A DNA stretch of 64,000 bases from Streptomyces tuirus (GTDB lineage: Bacteria > Actinomycetota > Actinomycetes > Streptomycetales > Streptomycetaceae): assembly GCA_018195615.1 (NCBI GenBank), contig JAGTPG010000002.1, positions 5,883,501 to 5,947,500 of the forward strand, in the 5' to 3' direction. Within the stretch, counting starts at the first letter, position 1, and each line of letters opens with the position of its first letter. A program made the position numbers and the translations under genes. Below the pieces are notes generated by a model, which saw nothing but the letters and a program-made list of their open reading frames with translations, had not been told where the DNA came from and did no database searches. Positions 34,635 through 42,954 of this stretch are shown here, piece after piece.

Positions 34635-36084
34635 ATGCGTAGTGCGTACAGCGTGGAGACGGTCAGGACCGCCGAACGGGAGCTGATGGCGCGGCTGCCG
34701 GAGGGGGCGCTGATGCAACGCGCCGCCGCCGGACTCGCCGCCGCCTGCGCCGACCTGCTCGGGCGGGTGTACGGCAGCCGAGTGGTGCTGCTGATCGGCA
34801 GTGGCGACAACGGCGGTGACGCGTTGTACGCCGGTGCCAGGCTGGCCCGGCGCGGGGCCGGTGTCACAGCGGTGCTGCTCGCGCCGGAGCGTGCTCATGC
34901 GGGGGGTCTCGCGGCCCTGCGGCGGGCCGGGGACGCGCCGTGAACGCCGGTGCGGATGTGGGTGCCGGTGGCGTCGAGGAGCTGGTCGAGCGGGCGGATC
35001 TCGTCGTCGACGGCATCGTCGGGATCGGTGGGAAGGGCGGGCTGCGGCCGGACGCGGTGCCGCTGGCCGCAGCCGCCGAGCGGTCGCGGGGCGCCGTCGT
35101 CGCCGTCGATCTGCCGAGCGGGGTCGACGTCGACACGGGCGAGGTGCGCGGGGCCGCGATCAGGGCCGATCTGACCGTGACGTTCGGTACGCACAAGCCG
35201 GGGCTGCTGATCGATCCGGCACGGGAGTACGCGGGGACCGTGCGGCTGGTCGACATCGGGCTGGAGCTGCCCGCCGAGCCGGAGCTGGAGGCGTTGCAGC
35301 ACGCGGACGTGGCGGAGCTGCTGCCGGTGCCCCGGGCCGAGAGCGACAAGTACCGGCGGGGTGTCGTCGGGATCGCCGCCGGGTCGGCGCGCTACCCGGG
35401 CGCCGCTGTCCTCGCCGTCGCCGGGGCGCTGCGGGGCGGGGCCGGGGCCGTGCGGTACGTCGGGCCGGCCGGGGACGCCGTGATCGCGCGGTTCCCCGAG
35501 ACGCTCGTGTCGGACCAGGGGCCGAAGCACGCCGGGCGGGTGCAGGCGTGGGTCGTCGGGCCCGGGGCCGGGGACGACGCGGCGACGGTGGGGGAGGTGC
35601 TGGCGGCGGACGTGCCGGTGCTGGTCGATGCGGACGGGTTGCGGCTGGCCGATGCGGACGTCGTGCGGGCGCGCCGGGCGCCGACGCTGATGACGCCGCA
35701 CGCCGGGGAAGCGGCCGCGCTGCTCGGGGTCGAGCGGCGCGAGGTCGAGGGGGCTCGGCTGGCGGCGGTACGGGAGCTGGCGGGGCGGTACGGGGCGACC
35801 GTGCTGCTGAAGGGGTCCACGACGTTGGTGGCGGACTCCGCGGGCGGGGCGGTACGGGTGAATCCGACGGGGACGTCCTGGCTGGCGACGGCGGGGAGCG
35901 GGGACGTGCTGTCGGGGCTGGCGGGGTCGTTGCTGGCGGCGGGGCTCCCGGCGGTGGACGCGGGGAGTGTGGGGGCGTACGTGCACGGGCTGGCCGGGAG
36001 GCTGGCGGCGGAGGGGCGCCGGTGGGGGCGCATGATGTGGCCGACGCGGTGCCGGAGGCCTGGCGGAATGTTTTGGCTGAGTGA
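34635..36084 (+). CDS. nnr: Bifunctional NAD(P)H-hydrate epimerase / dehydratase (two frameshifts)
   Basis: Repairs hydrated NADH and NADPH. Corrected length is about 483 residues. The N-terminal epimerase domain has GSGDNGGDALYAGARLA and VVDGIVGIGGKGGLRP. The C-terminal ADP-dependent dehydratase domain has RRGVVGIAAGSARYPGA, LMTPHAGEAAALLG, TVLLKGSTTLVAD and TAGSGDVLSGLAGSLLA. One G is missing at 34929-34932, after ALRRAG, and one at 36013-36016, after RLAAEG. Each break moves the frame in the same direction. It precedes alr by 243 bases. Confidence 0.92.
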
Positions 36085-36196
36085 ACCGCTGACCGCGCAG
36101 GTGAGTGGGGGTTGCCGTGGGGGTGAGTCGCCCCCTCCGCCCCTTCCCGTCCCGAGCCTGGGGGCTGCCGTCCCCCGGCCCCCGCTTCGGCCTTGA

Positions 36197-36240
36197 CGGC
36201 CTCGTCCTCAAGCGCCGGACGGGCTTGAAAAGCGCGGGCT
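36197..36240 (+). repeat. Dispersed intergenic repeat
   Basis: CCTCGTCCTCAAGCGCCGGA followed by CGGGCTTGAAAA, a segment that I recognise as a common extragenic sequence in Streptomyces. The gap 36085-36327 otherwise holds GC-rich sequence with GGGTCCTCCGGACCCGG-like inverted repeats and no gene. Confidence 0.45.
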
Positions 36241-36327
36241 CGTGGAGCTCTGGCGCCGCCGGACGGACCAAAGGAGCTGAGCCGGGTCCTCCGGACCCGG
36301 ACGGGACCCTCTGAGACACTGGGCGCG

Positions 36328-37496
36328 ATGAGCGAGAGAACAGCCCGCGGACCGCGCCCCTGCGGGCCCGCGCGGAGATCGACCTGGCCGCCCTGCGGGC
36401 CAACGTGCGGGCCCTGCGTGCCCACGCGCCGGGCGCGGCCCTGATGGCCGTGGTCAAGTCCGAGGCGTACGGCCACGGGGCTGTGCCGTGCGCCCGCGCG
36501 GCCGTCGCGGCCGGTGCGGACTGGCTGGGCACGGCCACGCCCGAGGAGGCCCTCGCCCTGCGGGCCGCCGGGTTGCCGGGCCGCATCATGTGCTGGCTGT
36601 GGACACCCGGCGGACCCTGGCGTGAGGCGGTCGAGGCGGATCTCGACGTGTCCGTCAGCGGCATGTGGGCCCTCGGTGAGGTCACCGCGGCGGCCCGGCG
36701 CGCGGGCCGGCCCGCGCGCGTCCAGCTCAAGGCCGACACGGGGCTCGGCCGCAACGGCTGTCCGCCCGGTGACGACTGGGCCGAGCTGGTCCGTGAGGCA
36801 CTGCGCGCCGAGGCCGAGGGGCTGCTGCGCGTCACGGGACTGTGGTCGCACTTCGCCTGCGCCGACGAGCCCGGCCATCCCTCCATCGCCGCCCAGCTCG
36901 GCATGTTCCGGGAGATGGTCGCGTACGCCGAGGAGCAGGGCGTCCGCCCCGAGGTCCGGCACATCGCCAACTCGCCGGCCACCCTCACGATCCCCGAGAG
37001 CCACTTCGACCTCGTCCGGACGGGCATCTCCCTCTACGGCATCTCGCCCAGCCCCGAGCTGGGCACCCCGGCCGACTTCGGGCTGCGCCCGGTGATGACG
37101 CTGTCCGCCTCGCTCGCCCTGGTCAAGCACGTACCGGGTGGGCACGGCGTGAGCTACGGACACCGGTACGTGACGCCCGGCGAGACCACCCTCGGCCTCG
37201 TCCCCCTCGGCTACGCGGACGGCATCCCACGCCACGCCTCCTCGGCCGGCCCGGTCCTCGTCGAGGGCAAGTGGCGCACGATCGCCGGGCGCGTCGCCAT
37301 GGACCAGTTCGTGGTCGACCTGGGCGGCGACGAGCCCGCACCTGGTGCCCAGGCGGTCCTCTTCGGACCCGGGGACCGCGGCGAGCCCACCGCCGAGGAC
37401 TGGGCGCAGGCGGCCGGAACCATCGCCTACGAGATCGTGACCCGGATCGGAACGCGCGTTCCTCGCGTCTATGTGAATGAGGAACCGGACGGGTAA
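36328..37496 (+). CDS. alr: Alanine racemase (frameshifted near its start)
   Basis: PLP enzyme interconverting L- and D-alanine for peptidoglycan. Corrected length is 389 residues. ATG 36328 gives MSERTA; one C is missing from 36344-36346, after which the frame reads RTAPLRARAEIDLAALRANV. The PLP lysine is in LMAVVKSEAYGHGAV, where the motif reads KSEAYGHG instead of the commoner KANAYGHG. Also seen: LKADTGLGRNGC, RTGISLYGISPSP, GVSYGHRYVTPGETTL and the metal-free tail VPRVYVNE. The gene is essential, so the break is probably an error. Confidence 0.94.
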
Positions 37497-37655
37497 CTCG
37501 GACGGGGTACTCGTCACGAGAAGCACGACCGTCACGCGAACAACCCCAGCACCGACAGCAGCACCTGGCACCTGGCACACCTGCACCAACAGCATCACCT
37601 GCACCAACACCAGCAACGACAGCCCGATCAGCAGCCCGGCGAAGAGGAGCGGTAC

Positions 37656-38912
37656 GTGAGCGAGAGCAGTGCGGAGGTCGTCGCGAACGCCGCCACCGCG
37701 GCCGTCGCGGCCTCCGCCGCGGGGGCGGCGGGAGGCTGGCGCCGGGCGACCGGCATCGCGGGCGTCGCGATAGGCGTGGTGGCCGCGGGCGCAGCCGCCG
37801 GTGTCGCCCTGGAGCGGATGACGGTCGGCCGCGGCATGCGCCAGAAGGCGCGGCTCGCGCTCGACTCGGCGGGACCCTACGGCTCGCTGCGCGGCATGCC
37901 CGGCAAGGCGTTCGCCGACGACGGCACGGAGTTGTACTACGAGGTCGACGACGTCGACCCCGAGGCCGCCCCCGCCGCCATCGGCCCGCGCCGCCGGAGG
38001 CTCTTCGGCCGCAAGTCCCCCGCCCCCGTCACCGTCGTCTTCAGCCACGGCTACTGCCTCAGCCAGGACTCCTGGCACTTCCAGCGTGCCGCGCTCCGAG
38101 GCGTCGTACGGACCGTGCACTGGGACCAGCGCAGCCACGGCCGGTCCGGGCGGGGTGTGGCCCAGGCGCGGGACGAGGCGGTCACCATCGAGCAGCTGGG
38201 CCGTGACCTGAAGGCCGTCATCGACGCCGCCGCGCCCGAGGGGCCGATCGTGCTGGTCGGGCACTCGATGGGCGGCATGACGGTGATGGCGCTGGCGGAC
38301 CAGTACCCCGAGCTGATCCGGGAGCGGGTCGTCGGGGTGGCCTTCGTGGGAACGTCGTCGGGGCGGCTCGGCGAGGTGAACTACGGGCTTCCGGTCGCTG
38401 GCGTCAACGCGGTGCGGCGGGTGCTCCCCGGGGTGCTGAAGGCGCTGGGGCAGCAGGCCGCGCTGGTGGAGAAGGGGCGCCGGGCCACCGCCGACCTGTT
38501 CGCCGGGATCATCAAGCGGTACTCCTTCGCGTCCCGGGACGTCGATCCGGCCATCGCCAGGTTCGCCGAGCGGATGATCGAGAGCACGCCCATCGACGTG
38601 GTCGCCGAGTACTACCCGGCGTTCAACGACCACGACAAGACCGAGGCCCTCGTCCACTTCGCCGACCTGCCGGTCCTCGTCCTGGCCGGGGTGCAGGACC
38701 TGGTCACGCCCAGTGAGCACAGCGAGGCGATCGCCGATCTGCTCCCCGACGCCGAGCTGGTGCTGGTGCCGGACGCGGGGCACCTGGTGATGCTGGAACA
38801 CCCGGAAGTGGTCACCGACCGCCTCGCCGACCTGCTCACCCGCACGGGTGCCGTGCCCGCAGGGGCTACCGTGAAGGGCTATGGAAGCACCAGCACCGCA
38901 CAGCCCGGCTGA
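37656..38912 (+). CDS. Alpha/beta hydrolase, membrane-anchored
   Basis: 418 residues from GTG 37656, preceded by GAAGAGGAGCGGTAC. One N-terminal membrane segment (ATGIAGVAIGVVAAGAAAG, about residues 30-50) precedes the hydrolase. Core motifs: VVFSHGYCLSQDSWHFQR (oxyanion region), nucleophile elbow LVGHSMGGMTV with Ser, an acid in VQDLVTPSEHS, and His in VPDAGHLVMLEHP. The catalytic triad is complete. Substrate unknown. Its end overlaps tsaE by 32 bases. Confidence 0.9.
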   Translation: MSESSAEVVANAATAAVAASAAGAAGGWRRATGIAGVAIGVVAAGAAAGVALERMTVGRGMRQKARLALDSAGPYGSLRGMPGKAFADDGTELYYEVDDVDPEAAPAAIGPRRRRLFGRKSPAPVTVVFSHGYCLSQDSWHFQRAALRGVVRTVHWDQRSHGRSGRGVAQARDEAVTIEQLGRDLKAVIDAAAPEGPIVLVGHSMGGMTVMALADQYPELIRERVVGVAFVGTSSGRLGEVNYGLPVAGVNAVRRVLPGVLKALGQQAALVEKGRRATADLFAGIIKRYSFASRDVDPAIARFAERMIESTPIDVVAEYYPAFNDHDKTEALVHFADLPVLVLAGVQDLVTPSEHSEAIADLLPDAELVLVPDAGHLVMLEHPEVVTDRLADLLTRTGAVPAGATVKGYGSTSTAQPG

Positions 38913-39398
38913 GCCCGGATCCGTCCAGATCGTCGTCACCTCCCCGAGCAGATGCGGGAGCTGGGCCGTCGGCTCGCCAAACTGCTGCGCGCGGGTGACC
39001 TGGTGATGCTGAGCGGCGAGCTCGGGGCGGGCAAGACGACGCTGACCCGTGGGCTGGGCGAGGGGCTCGGCGTGCGCGGGGCCGTCACCTCGCCGACGTT
39101 CGTGATCGCCCGGGTGCATCCGTCGCTGGGCGACGGGCCGCCGCTGGTCCACGTCGACGCCTACCGGCTCTCCGGCGGTCTCGACGAGATGGAGGACCTC
39201 GACCTCGACGTCTCGCTGCCCGAGTCCGTGGTCGTCGTGGAGTGGGGCGAGGGCAAGGTCGAGGAGCTGACCGAGGACCGGCTCCAGGTCGTCATCCACC
39301 GGGCGGTGGGCGACACGACCGACGAGGTCCGGCAGATGACCATCACCGGTCTGGGGGAACGCTGGGCGTCGGCCGATCTGAGCGTGCTCGCGGCGTAG
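38881..39398 (+). CDS. tsaE: tRNA t6A biosynthesis ATPase TsaE (frameshifted near its start)
   Basis: ATPase partner of TsaB and TsaD in threonylcarbamoyladenosine (t6A) synthesis at position 37 of ANN-decoding tRNAs. Corrected length is 172 residues from ATG 38881. One G is missing at 38946, after IVVTSP. The other frame begins EQMRELGRRLAKLLRAGD and has Walker A GELGAGKTTLTRGLGEG, then TSPTFVIARVH and VVVEWGEGKVEEL. It overlaps the hydrolase gene. tsaB, rimI and tsaD follow 1 kb downstream. Confidence 0.93.
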
Positions 39399-39505
39399 AT
39401 CGCGCCGCCCGGGGAGCGCGTGGCGTTTTGATGAACGTTCCGACGAGGCGTCGGCAAGATGTTGCGTTCGGCGTCTTGTCCGTGGTCACATGGTATCCAG
39501 TCCGT

Positions 39506-39523
39506 AGTTAGGTGTACCTAACT
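39506..39523. promoter_or_regulatory. 18-base palindromic operator candidate
   Basis: AGTTAGGT-GT-ACCTAACT, a perfect eight-base inverted repeat with a two-base centre, lies 31 bases before the ATG of a 57-residue ORF. The two-fold symmetry and short centre suggest a dimeric regulator. It resembles but does not match the 19-base DtxR/IdeR-type iron box. Confidence 0.5.
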
Positions 39524-39553
39524 ATGTCCGCCCCCGCCCTTCAGGAGGCGTCC

Positions 39554-39727
39554 ATGTCGGCTACACAGAGCAAGGGGCAGCCGCTGCCGTTCGCGGTCGC
39601 GGGGGTGTCCATGCGCGACCTGCTGGCGGCGGGCGAGGCGGCGGTACTGATCTCCACGCCCCCGCGTGCTCCCGAGCCCGACCTCTCCGAGCCGGCGCCG
39701 GCCGAGGACCACCGCGAGGCGGCGTGA
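39554..39727 (+). CDS. Small conserved-looking hypothetical protein
   Basis: 57 residues from ATG 39554, with AGGAGG four bases into a good distance upstream. Sequence MSATQSKGQPLPFAVAGVS then MRDLLAAGEAAVLIST and a Pro/Glu-rich acidic tail PEPDLSEPAPAEDHREAA. No signal peptide or membrane helix. The good ribosome binding site, palindromic operator and coding bias argue that it is expressed. I do not recognise a family. Confidence 0.6.
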   Translation: MSATQSKGQPLPFAVAGVSMRDLLAAGEAAVLISTPPRAPEPDLSEPAPAEDHREAA

Positions 39728-39746
39728 CCGTCCCGTCGGACACGGC

Positions 39747-40301
39747 CTAGGGGACGACCACGACCTTGCGGCCGATCGTCGCGAACGTCCACATCGCGTC
39801 CCCGTCCAGGCGCGACTCGCGGATCCCGCCCGTGCGTACCTGCCGGCCGGGGGCGGCGGTCGGGGTGCCCACGGCCGCGCTGAAGCCGATCACGACGCCG
39901 TCCACGCTGGTGAAGCGCACGACGTGCTCGACGGGGACGCCGTCGGAGCCGGTGATCATGTTGGAGCGGGACGTGACCGTGTAATGGCCCGGGGCCGGGT
40001 CCACCTGGCTCGGGTCGACCTCGAACGTGCGGGTGATCGCCTCGTCGGCGGCGACCAGCCACACCCGGTCGGCGCGCAGGGAGTACACGACCCGCGCGCC
40101 GGTGCCGGATCCGCCGGGCAGCGCGGCCGGGTCCTTCCTGACCTGGGGCGCCTGTGACGGGCCGACCGCCGGTGAGGCGCCCGCCTGCGGCCTGCCCAGG
40201 CCGGCCGGGAGGGTCTGCGCCGCCTGGTGGGCGAGGTAGCCGACCGTCGCGAGGGCCGCGGCGGTGAGCCCGGCCACGATCCCCGAGCTGCTGACTGCCA
40301 C
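39747..40301 (-). CDS. L,D-transpeptidase-like protein lacking the catalytic cysteine
   Basis: 184 residues from GTG 40301 (GGAGG nine bases upstream), with an N-terminal membrane helix or signal (SSGIVAGLTAAALATVGYLA) and a Pro/Ala linker. The C-terminal domain shows VEHVVRFTSVDGVVIGFSAA and GIRESRLDGDAMWTFATIG then RKVVVV. This resembles the YkuD catalytic region, in which HGCIRM is expected. Here Cys is replaced by Gly (GGIRES). It may be an inactive, binding-only relative. The family call is by eye. Confidence 0.55.
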   Translation of the reverse strand: MAVSSSGIVAGLTAAALATVGYLAHQAAQTLPAGLGRPQAGASPAVGPSQAPQVRKDPAALPGGSGTGARVVYSLRADRVWLVAADEAITRTFEVDPSQVDPAPGHYTVTSRSNMITGSDGVPVEHVVRFTSVDGVVIGFSAAVGTPTAAPGRQVRTGGIRESRLDGDAMWTFATIGRKVVVVP

Positions 40302-40438
40302 CGTCGCCCACCTCCGCGTCGTACGACCCTGCCGTGCACGCCCTGTCGGCCGTGCCGTGACGGTAGGTGACGGTAGCAGCAGGTGACGGCCCGGCAGGCG
40401 CGGCCGTGCCGGGCCCCGCGGAGCCGTAGGCTGTTTGC

Positions 40439-41092
40439 GTGCTCTTGCTCGCTCTGGATACCGCCACACCCGCCGTCACCGTCGCGCTGCACGACGGACG
40501 CGACGTCATCGCCTCGTCGAGTCAGGTGGACGCGCGGCGGCACGGGGAACTGCTGCTGCCGGCGATCGACCGCGTGCTCGCCGAGGCCGGCCTGAAGCTC
40601 GACGCCGTCACCGGGATCGTCGTCGGCATCGGTCCGGGCCCGTACACCGGGCTGCGCGTCGGGCTGATGACCGCCGAGACCTTCGGGCTCGCGCTCGGCG
40701 CCCCCGTGCACGGCGTGTGCACGCTGGACGGACTCGCCTACGCCGCCGACCTGGAGGGCCCGTTCGTGGTGGCGACCGACGCCCGCCGCAAGGAGGTGTA
40801 CTGGGCGCGCTACGCCGACTCCCGCACCCGCGTCACCGACCCGGCCGTCGACCGGCCCGGGGACATCGCCGAGCAGGTCAAGGGGCTGCCCGCGGTCGGC
40901 GCGGGCGCGCTGCTGTACCCGGACGCCTTCCCCGAGGCGCACGAGCCCGGGAACGTGTCCGCCGCCGCCCTCGCCCGGCTGGCCGCCGAGAAGCTCGCGG
41001 CGGGCGAGGAACTCCCCGCGCCCCGGCCGCTGTACCTGCGCCGCCCCGACGCCCAGGTCCCCAAGAACTACAAGGTGGTCACCCCCAAGTGA
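40439..41092 (+). CDS. tsaB: tRNA t6A biosynthesis protein TsaB
   Basis: 217 residues, an ASKHA-fold partner that dimerises with TsaD. Signature: LLLALDTATPAVTVALHDG, RRHGELLLPAIDRVLAEAG and VVGIGPGPYTGLRVGLMTAE. The GTG at 40439 starts at the expected place. The stop overlaps the rimI start (GTGA) by four bases. Order tsaB-rimI-tsaD is the usual actinobacterial one. Confidence 0.94.
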   Translation: MLLLALDTATPAVTVALHDGRDVIASSSQVDARRHGELLLPAIDRVLAEAGLKLDAVTGIVVGIGPGPYTGLRVGLMTAETFGLALGAPVHGVCTLDGLAYAADLEGPFVVATDARRKEVYWARYADSRTRVTDPAVDRPGDIAEQVKGLPAVGAGALLYPDAFPEAHEPGNVSAAALARLAAEKLAAGEELPAPRPLYLRRPDAQVPKNYKVVTPK

Positions 41093-41592
41093 CCGAACCC
41101 GTGACGTGTGTGCTGCGCGAGATGCGCTGGTGGGACATCGACCCCGTGCTGGAGCTGGAGCGGGACCTGTTCCCCGACGACGCCTGGTCGCGGGGCATGT
41201 TCTGGTCCGAGCTGGCCCATGCGCGCGGGCCGGAGGCGACCCGGAAGTACGTCGTGGCGGAGGCGGGGGAGCGGATCGTCGGGTACGCCGGTGTCGCCTC
41301 CTCGGGCGAGCAGGCCGACATCCAGACCATCGCCGTCACCCGGGACCAGTGGGGGACGGGACTGGGCGGCCGTCTCCTCACCGAACTGCTGCGGGCCGCG
41401 ACCGCCTTCGAGTGCGCCGAAGTGATGCTGGAGTGCCGCGTGGACAACGTCCGCGCGCAGAAGCTGTACGAGCGCTTCGGCTTCGAGGCCATCGGCTTCA
41501 GGCGCGGCTACTACCAGCCGGGGAACGTGGACGCCCTGGTGATGCGACTGACCGACCCTTCTTCCGTACAAGGAACCCAGATCAATGGCTGA
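41089..41592 (+). CDS. rimI: Ribosomal-protein-alanine N-acetyltransferase RimI
   Basis: GNAT acetyltransferase, 167 residues, the predicted N-alpha-acetylase of ribosomal protein S18. Motif A: DIQTIAVTRDQWGTGLGGRL for acetyl-CoA binding; motif B: VDNVRAQKLYERFGFEAIG and GYYQPGNVDALVM at the end, matching RimI. GTG 41089 overlaps the tsaB stop. It overlaps tsaD by eight bases. Confidence 0.92.
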   Translation: MTEPVTCVLREMRWWDIDPVLELERDLFPDDAWSRGMFWSELAHARGPEATRKYVVAEAGERIVGYAGVASSGEQADIQTIAVTRDQWGTGLGGRLLTELLRAATAFECAEVMLECRVDNVRAQKLYERFGFEAIGFRRGYYQPGNVDALVMRLTDPSSVQGTQING

Positions 41593-42691
41593 CTCACGCG
41601 ACGAGCCGCTCGTCCTCGGCATCGAGACCTCCTGCGACGAGACCGGCGTCGGCATCGTCCGTGGCACCACCCTGCTCGCCGACGCCGTCGCCTCCAGCGT
41701 CGACGAGCACGCCCGCTTCGGCGGCGTCGTGCCGGAGGTCGCCTCCCGGGCGCACCTGGAGGCGATGGTGCCCACCATCGACCGCGCGCTGAAGGAGGCC
41801 GGAGTCAGCGCCCGCGACCTCGACGGCATCGCCGTCACCGCCGGGCCCGGGCTCGCGGGCGCCCTGCTGGTCGGTGTGTCGGCCGCGAAGGCGTACGCCT
41901 ACGCCCTGGGCAAGCCGCTCTACGGCGTCAACCACCTCGCCTCGCACATCTGTGTGGACCAGCTGGAGCACGGCGCGCTGCCCGAGCCGACCATGGCGCT
42001 GCTGGTGTCCGGAGGCCACTCCTCGCTGCTGCTGTCCACGGACATCACCTCCGACATCCGCCCGATGGGCGCGACCATCGACGACGCGGCCGGTGAGGCC
42101 TTCGACAAGATCGCCCGTGTGCTGAACCTGGGCTTCCCGGGCGGCCCGGTCATCGACCGGCACGCGCGCGAGGGCGACCCGGAGGCGATCGCCTTCCCGC
42201 GCGGGCTGACCGGTCCGCGCGACCCGGCCTACGACTTCTCCTTCTCCGGGCTGAAGACGGCCGTGGCCCGCTGGATCGAGGCGAAGCGGGCGGCGGGGGA
42301 GGAGGTGCCGGTGCGGGACGTGGCGGCCTCCTTCCAGGAGGCGGTGGTGGACGTGCTGACCCGCAAGGCCGTGCGCGCGTGCAAGGACGAGGGCGTCGAC
42401 CACCTGATGATCGGCGGCGGAGTGGCCGCCAACTCCCGGCTGCGCGCCCTGGCCCAGGAGCGCTGCGAGGCGGCCGGGATCCGGCTGCGCGTACCGCGGC
42501 CCAAGCTGTGCACGGACAACGGGGCGATGGTCGCCGCGCTCGGCGCCGAGATGGTGGCCCGGAACCGGGCCGCGTCGAGCTGGGACCTGCCGGCGGACTC
42601 CTCGCTGCCGGTGACGGAGCCTCACGTCCCGGGCCACCACCACGGCCACGACCATGTGCACGAGGTCAGCAAGGAGAACCTCTACTCGTGA
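41585..42691 (+). CDS. tsaD: tRNA N6-adenosine threonylcarbamoyltransferase TsaD
   Basis: Catalytic subunit of t6A synthesis. 368 residues. VLGIETSCDETGVGIV at the start, metal ligands in NHLASHICVDQLEHG (HxxxH), then DDAAGEAFDKIARVL and MIGGGVAANSRLRALAQER. A Glu/His-rich tail (HVPGHHHGHDHVHE) extends the C-terminus. It is last in the tsaB-rimI-tsaD unit. A short gene overlaps its stop. Confidence 0.96.
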   Translation: MADSRDEPLVLGIETSCDETGVGIVRGTTLLADAVASSVDEHARFGGVVPEVASRAHLEAMVPTIDRALKEAGVSARDLDGIAVTAGPGLAGALLVGVSAAKAYAYALGKPLYGVNHLASHICVDQLEHGALPEPTMALLVSGGHSSLLLSTDITSDIRPMGATIDDAAGEAFDKIARVLNLGFPGGPVIDRHAREGDPEAIAFPRGLTGPRDPAYDFSFSGLKTAVARWIEAKRAAGEEVPVRDVAASFQEAVVDVLTRKAVRACKDEGVDHLMIGGGVAANSRLRALAQERCEAAGIRLRVPRPKLCTDNGAMVAALGAEMVARNRAASSWDLPADSSLPVTEPHVPGHHHGHDHVHEVSKENLYS

Positions 42692-42945
42692 CGGTCGCCC
42701 TGATGTGGGAGGCGCGGGCGGTGCCCGGGCGCGGCGAGGAGCTGCTCGCCTGGGTGCGGGCGCAGCAGCTCCCGCGAGAGCCCCTGCGCCGGGAGACCCT
42801 GCGCGCGCCCCAGGACCGGGTCCTCGTCATCACCTGGTGGGACGACCCGTACGACGCCGAGCTGCCCGAACTCCCGGAGCCGGACGGGGATTTGGTCACC
42901 CGGGCGGTGCACCGGTGGCGGTTCGAGTCGGTGGGCGTCGGCTGA
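42688..42945 (+). CDS. Small hypothetical protein downstream of tsaD
   Basis: 85 residues from GTG 42688, overlapping the tsaD stop by four bases, so coupled to it. Sequence has MWEARAVPGRGEELLAWV and VLVITWWDDPYDAELPELP, a plain soluble protein, perhaps of the ferredoxin-like ABM type. The function is unknown. Convergent with the GH3 gene nine bases away. Confidence 0.6.
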   Translation: MTVALMWEARAVPGRGEELLAWVRAQQLPREPLRRETLRAPQDRVLVITWWDDPYDAELPELPEPDGDLVTRAVHRWRFESVGVG

Positions 42946-42954
42946 CCCGGCCGG

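Noticed and set aside
35160..39299. Open frame of 1379 codons on the minus strand over nnr, alr and the hydrolase
   Set aside because: Sequence is low-complexity and antisense to well-recognised genes. No family signature.
39506..39523. DtxR/IdeR-type iron box
   Set aside because: The repeat lacks the central part of the 19-base iron box and its spacing differs, so I call it only an unassigned palindrome.
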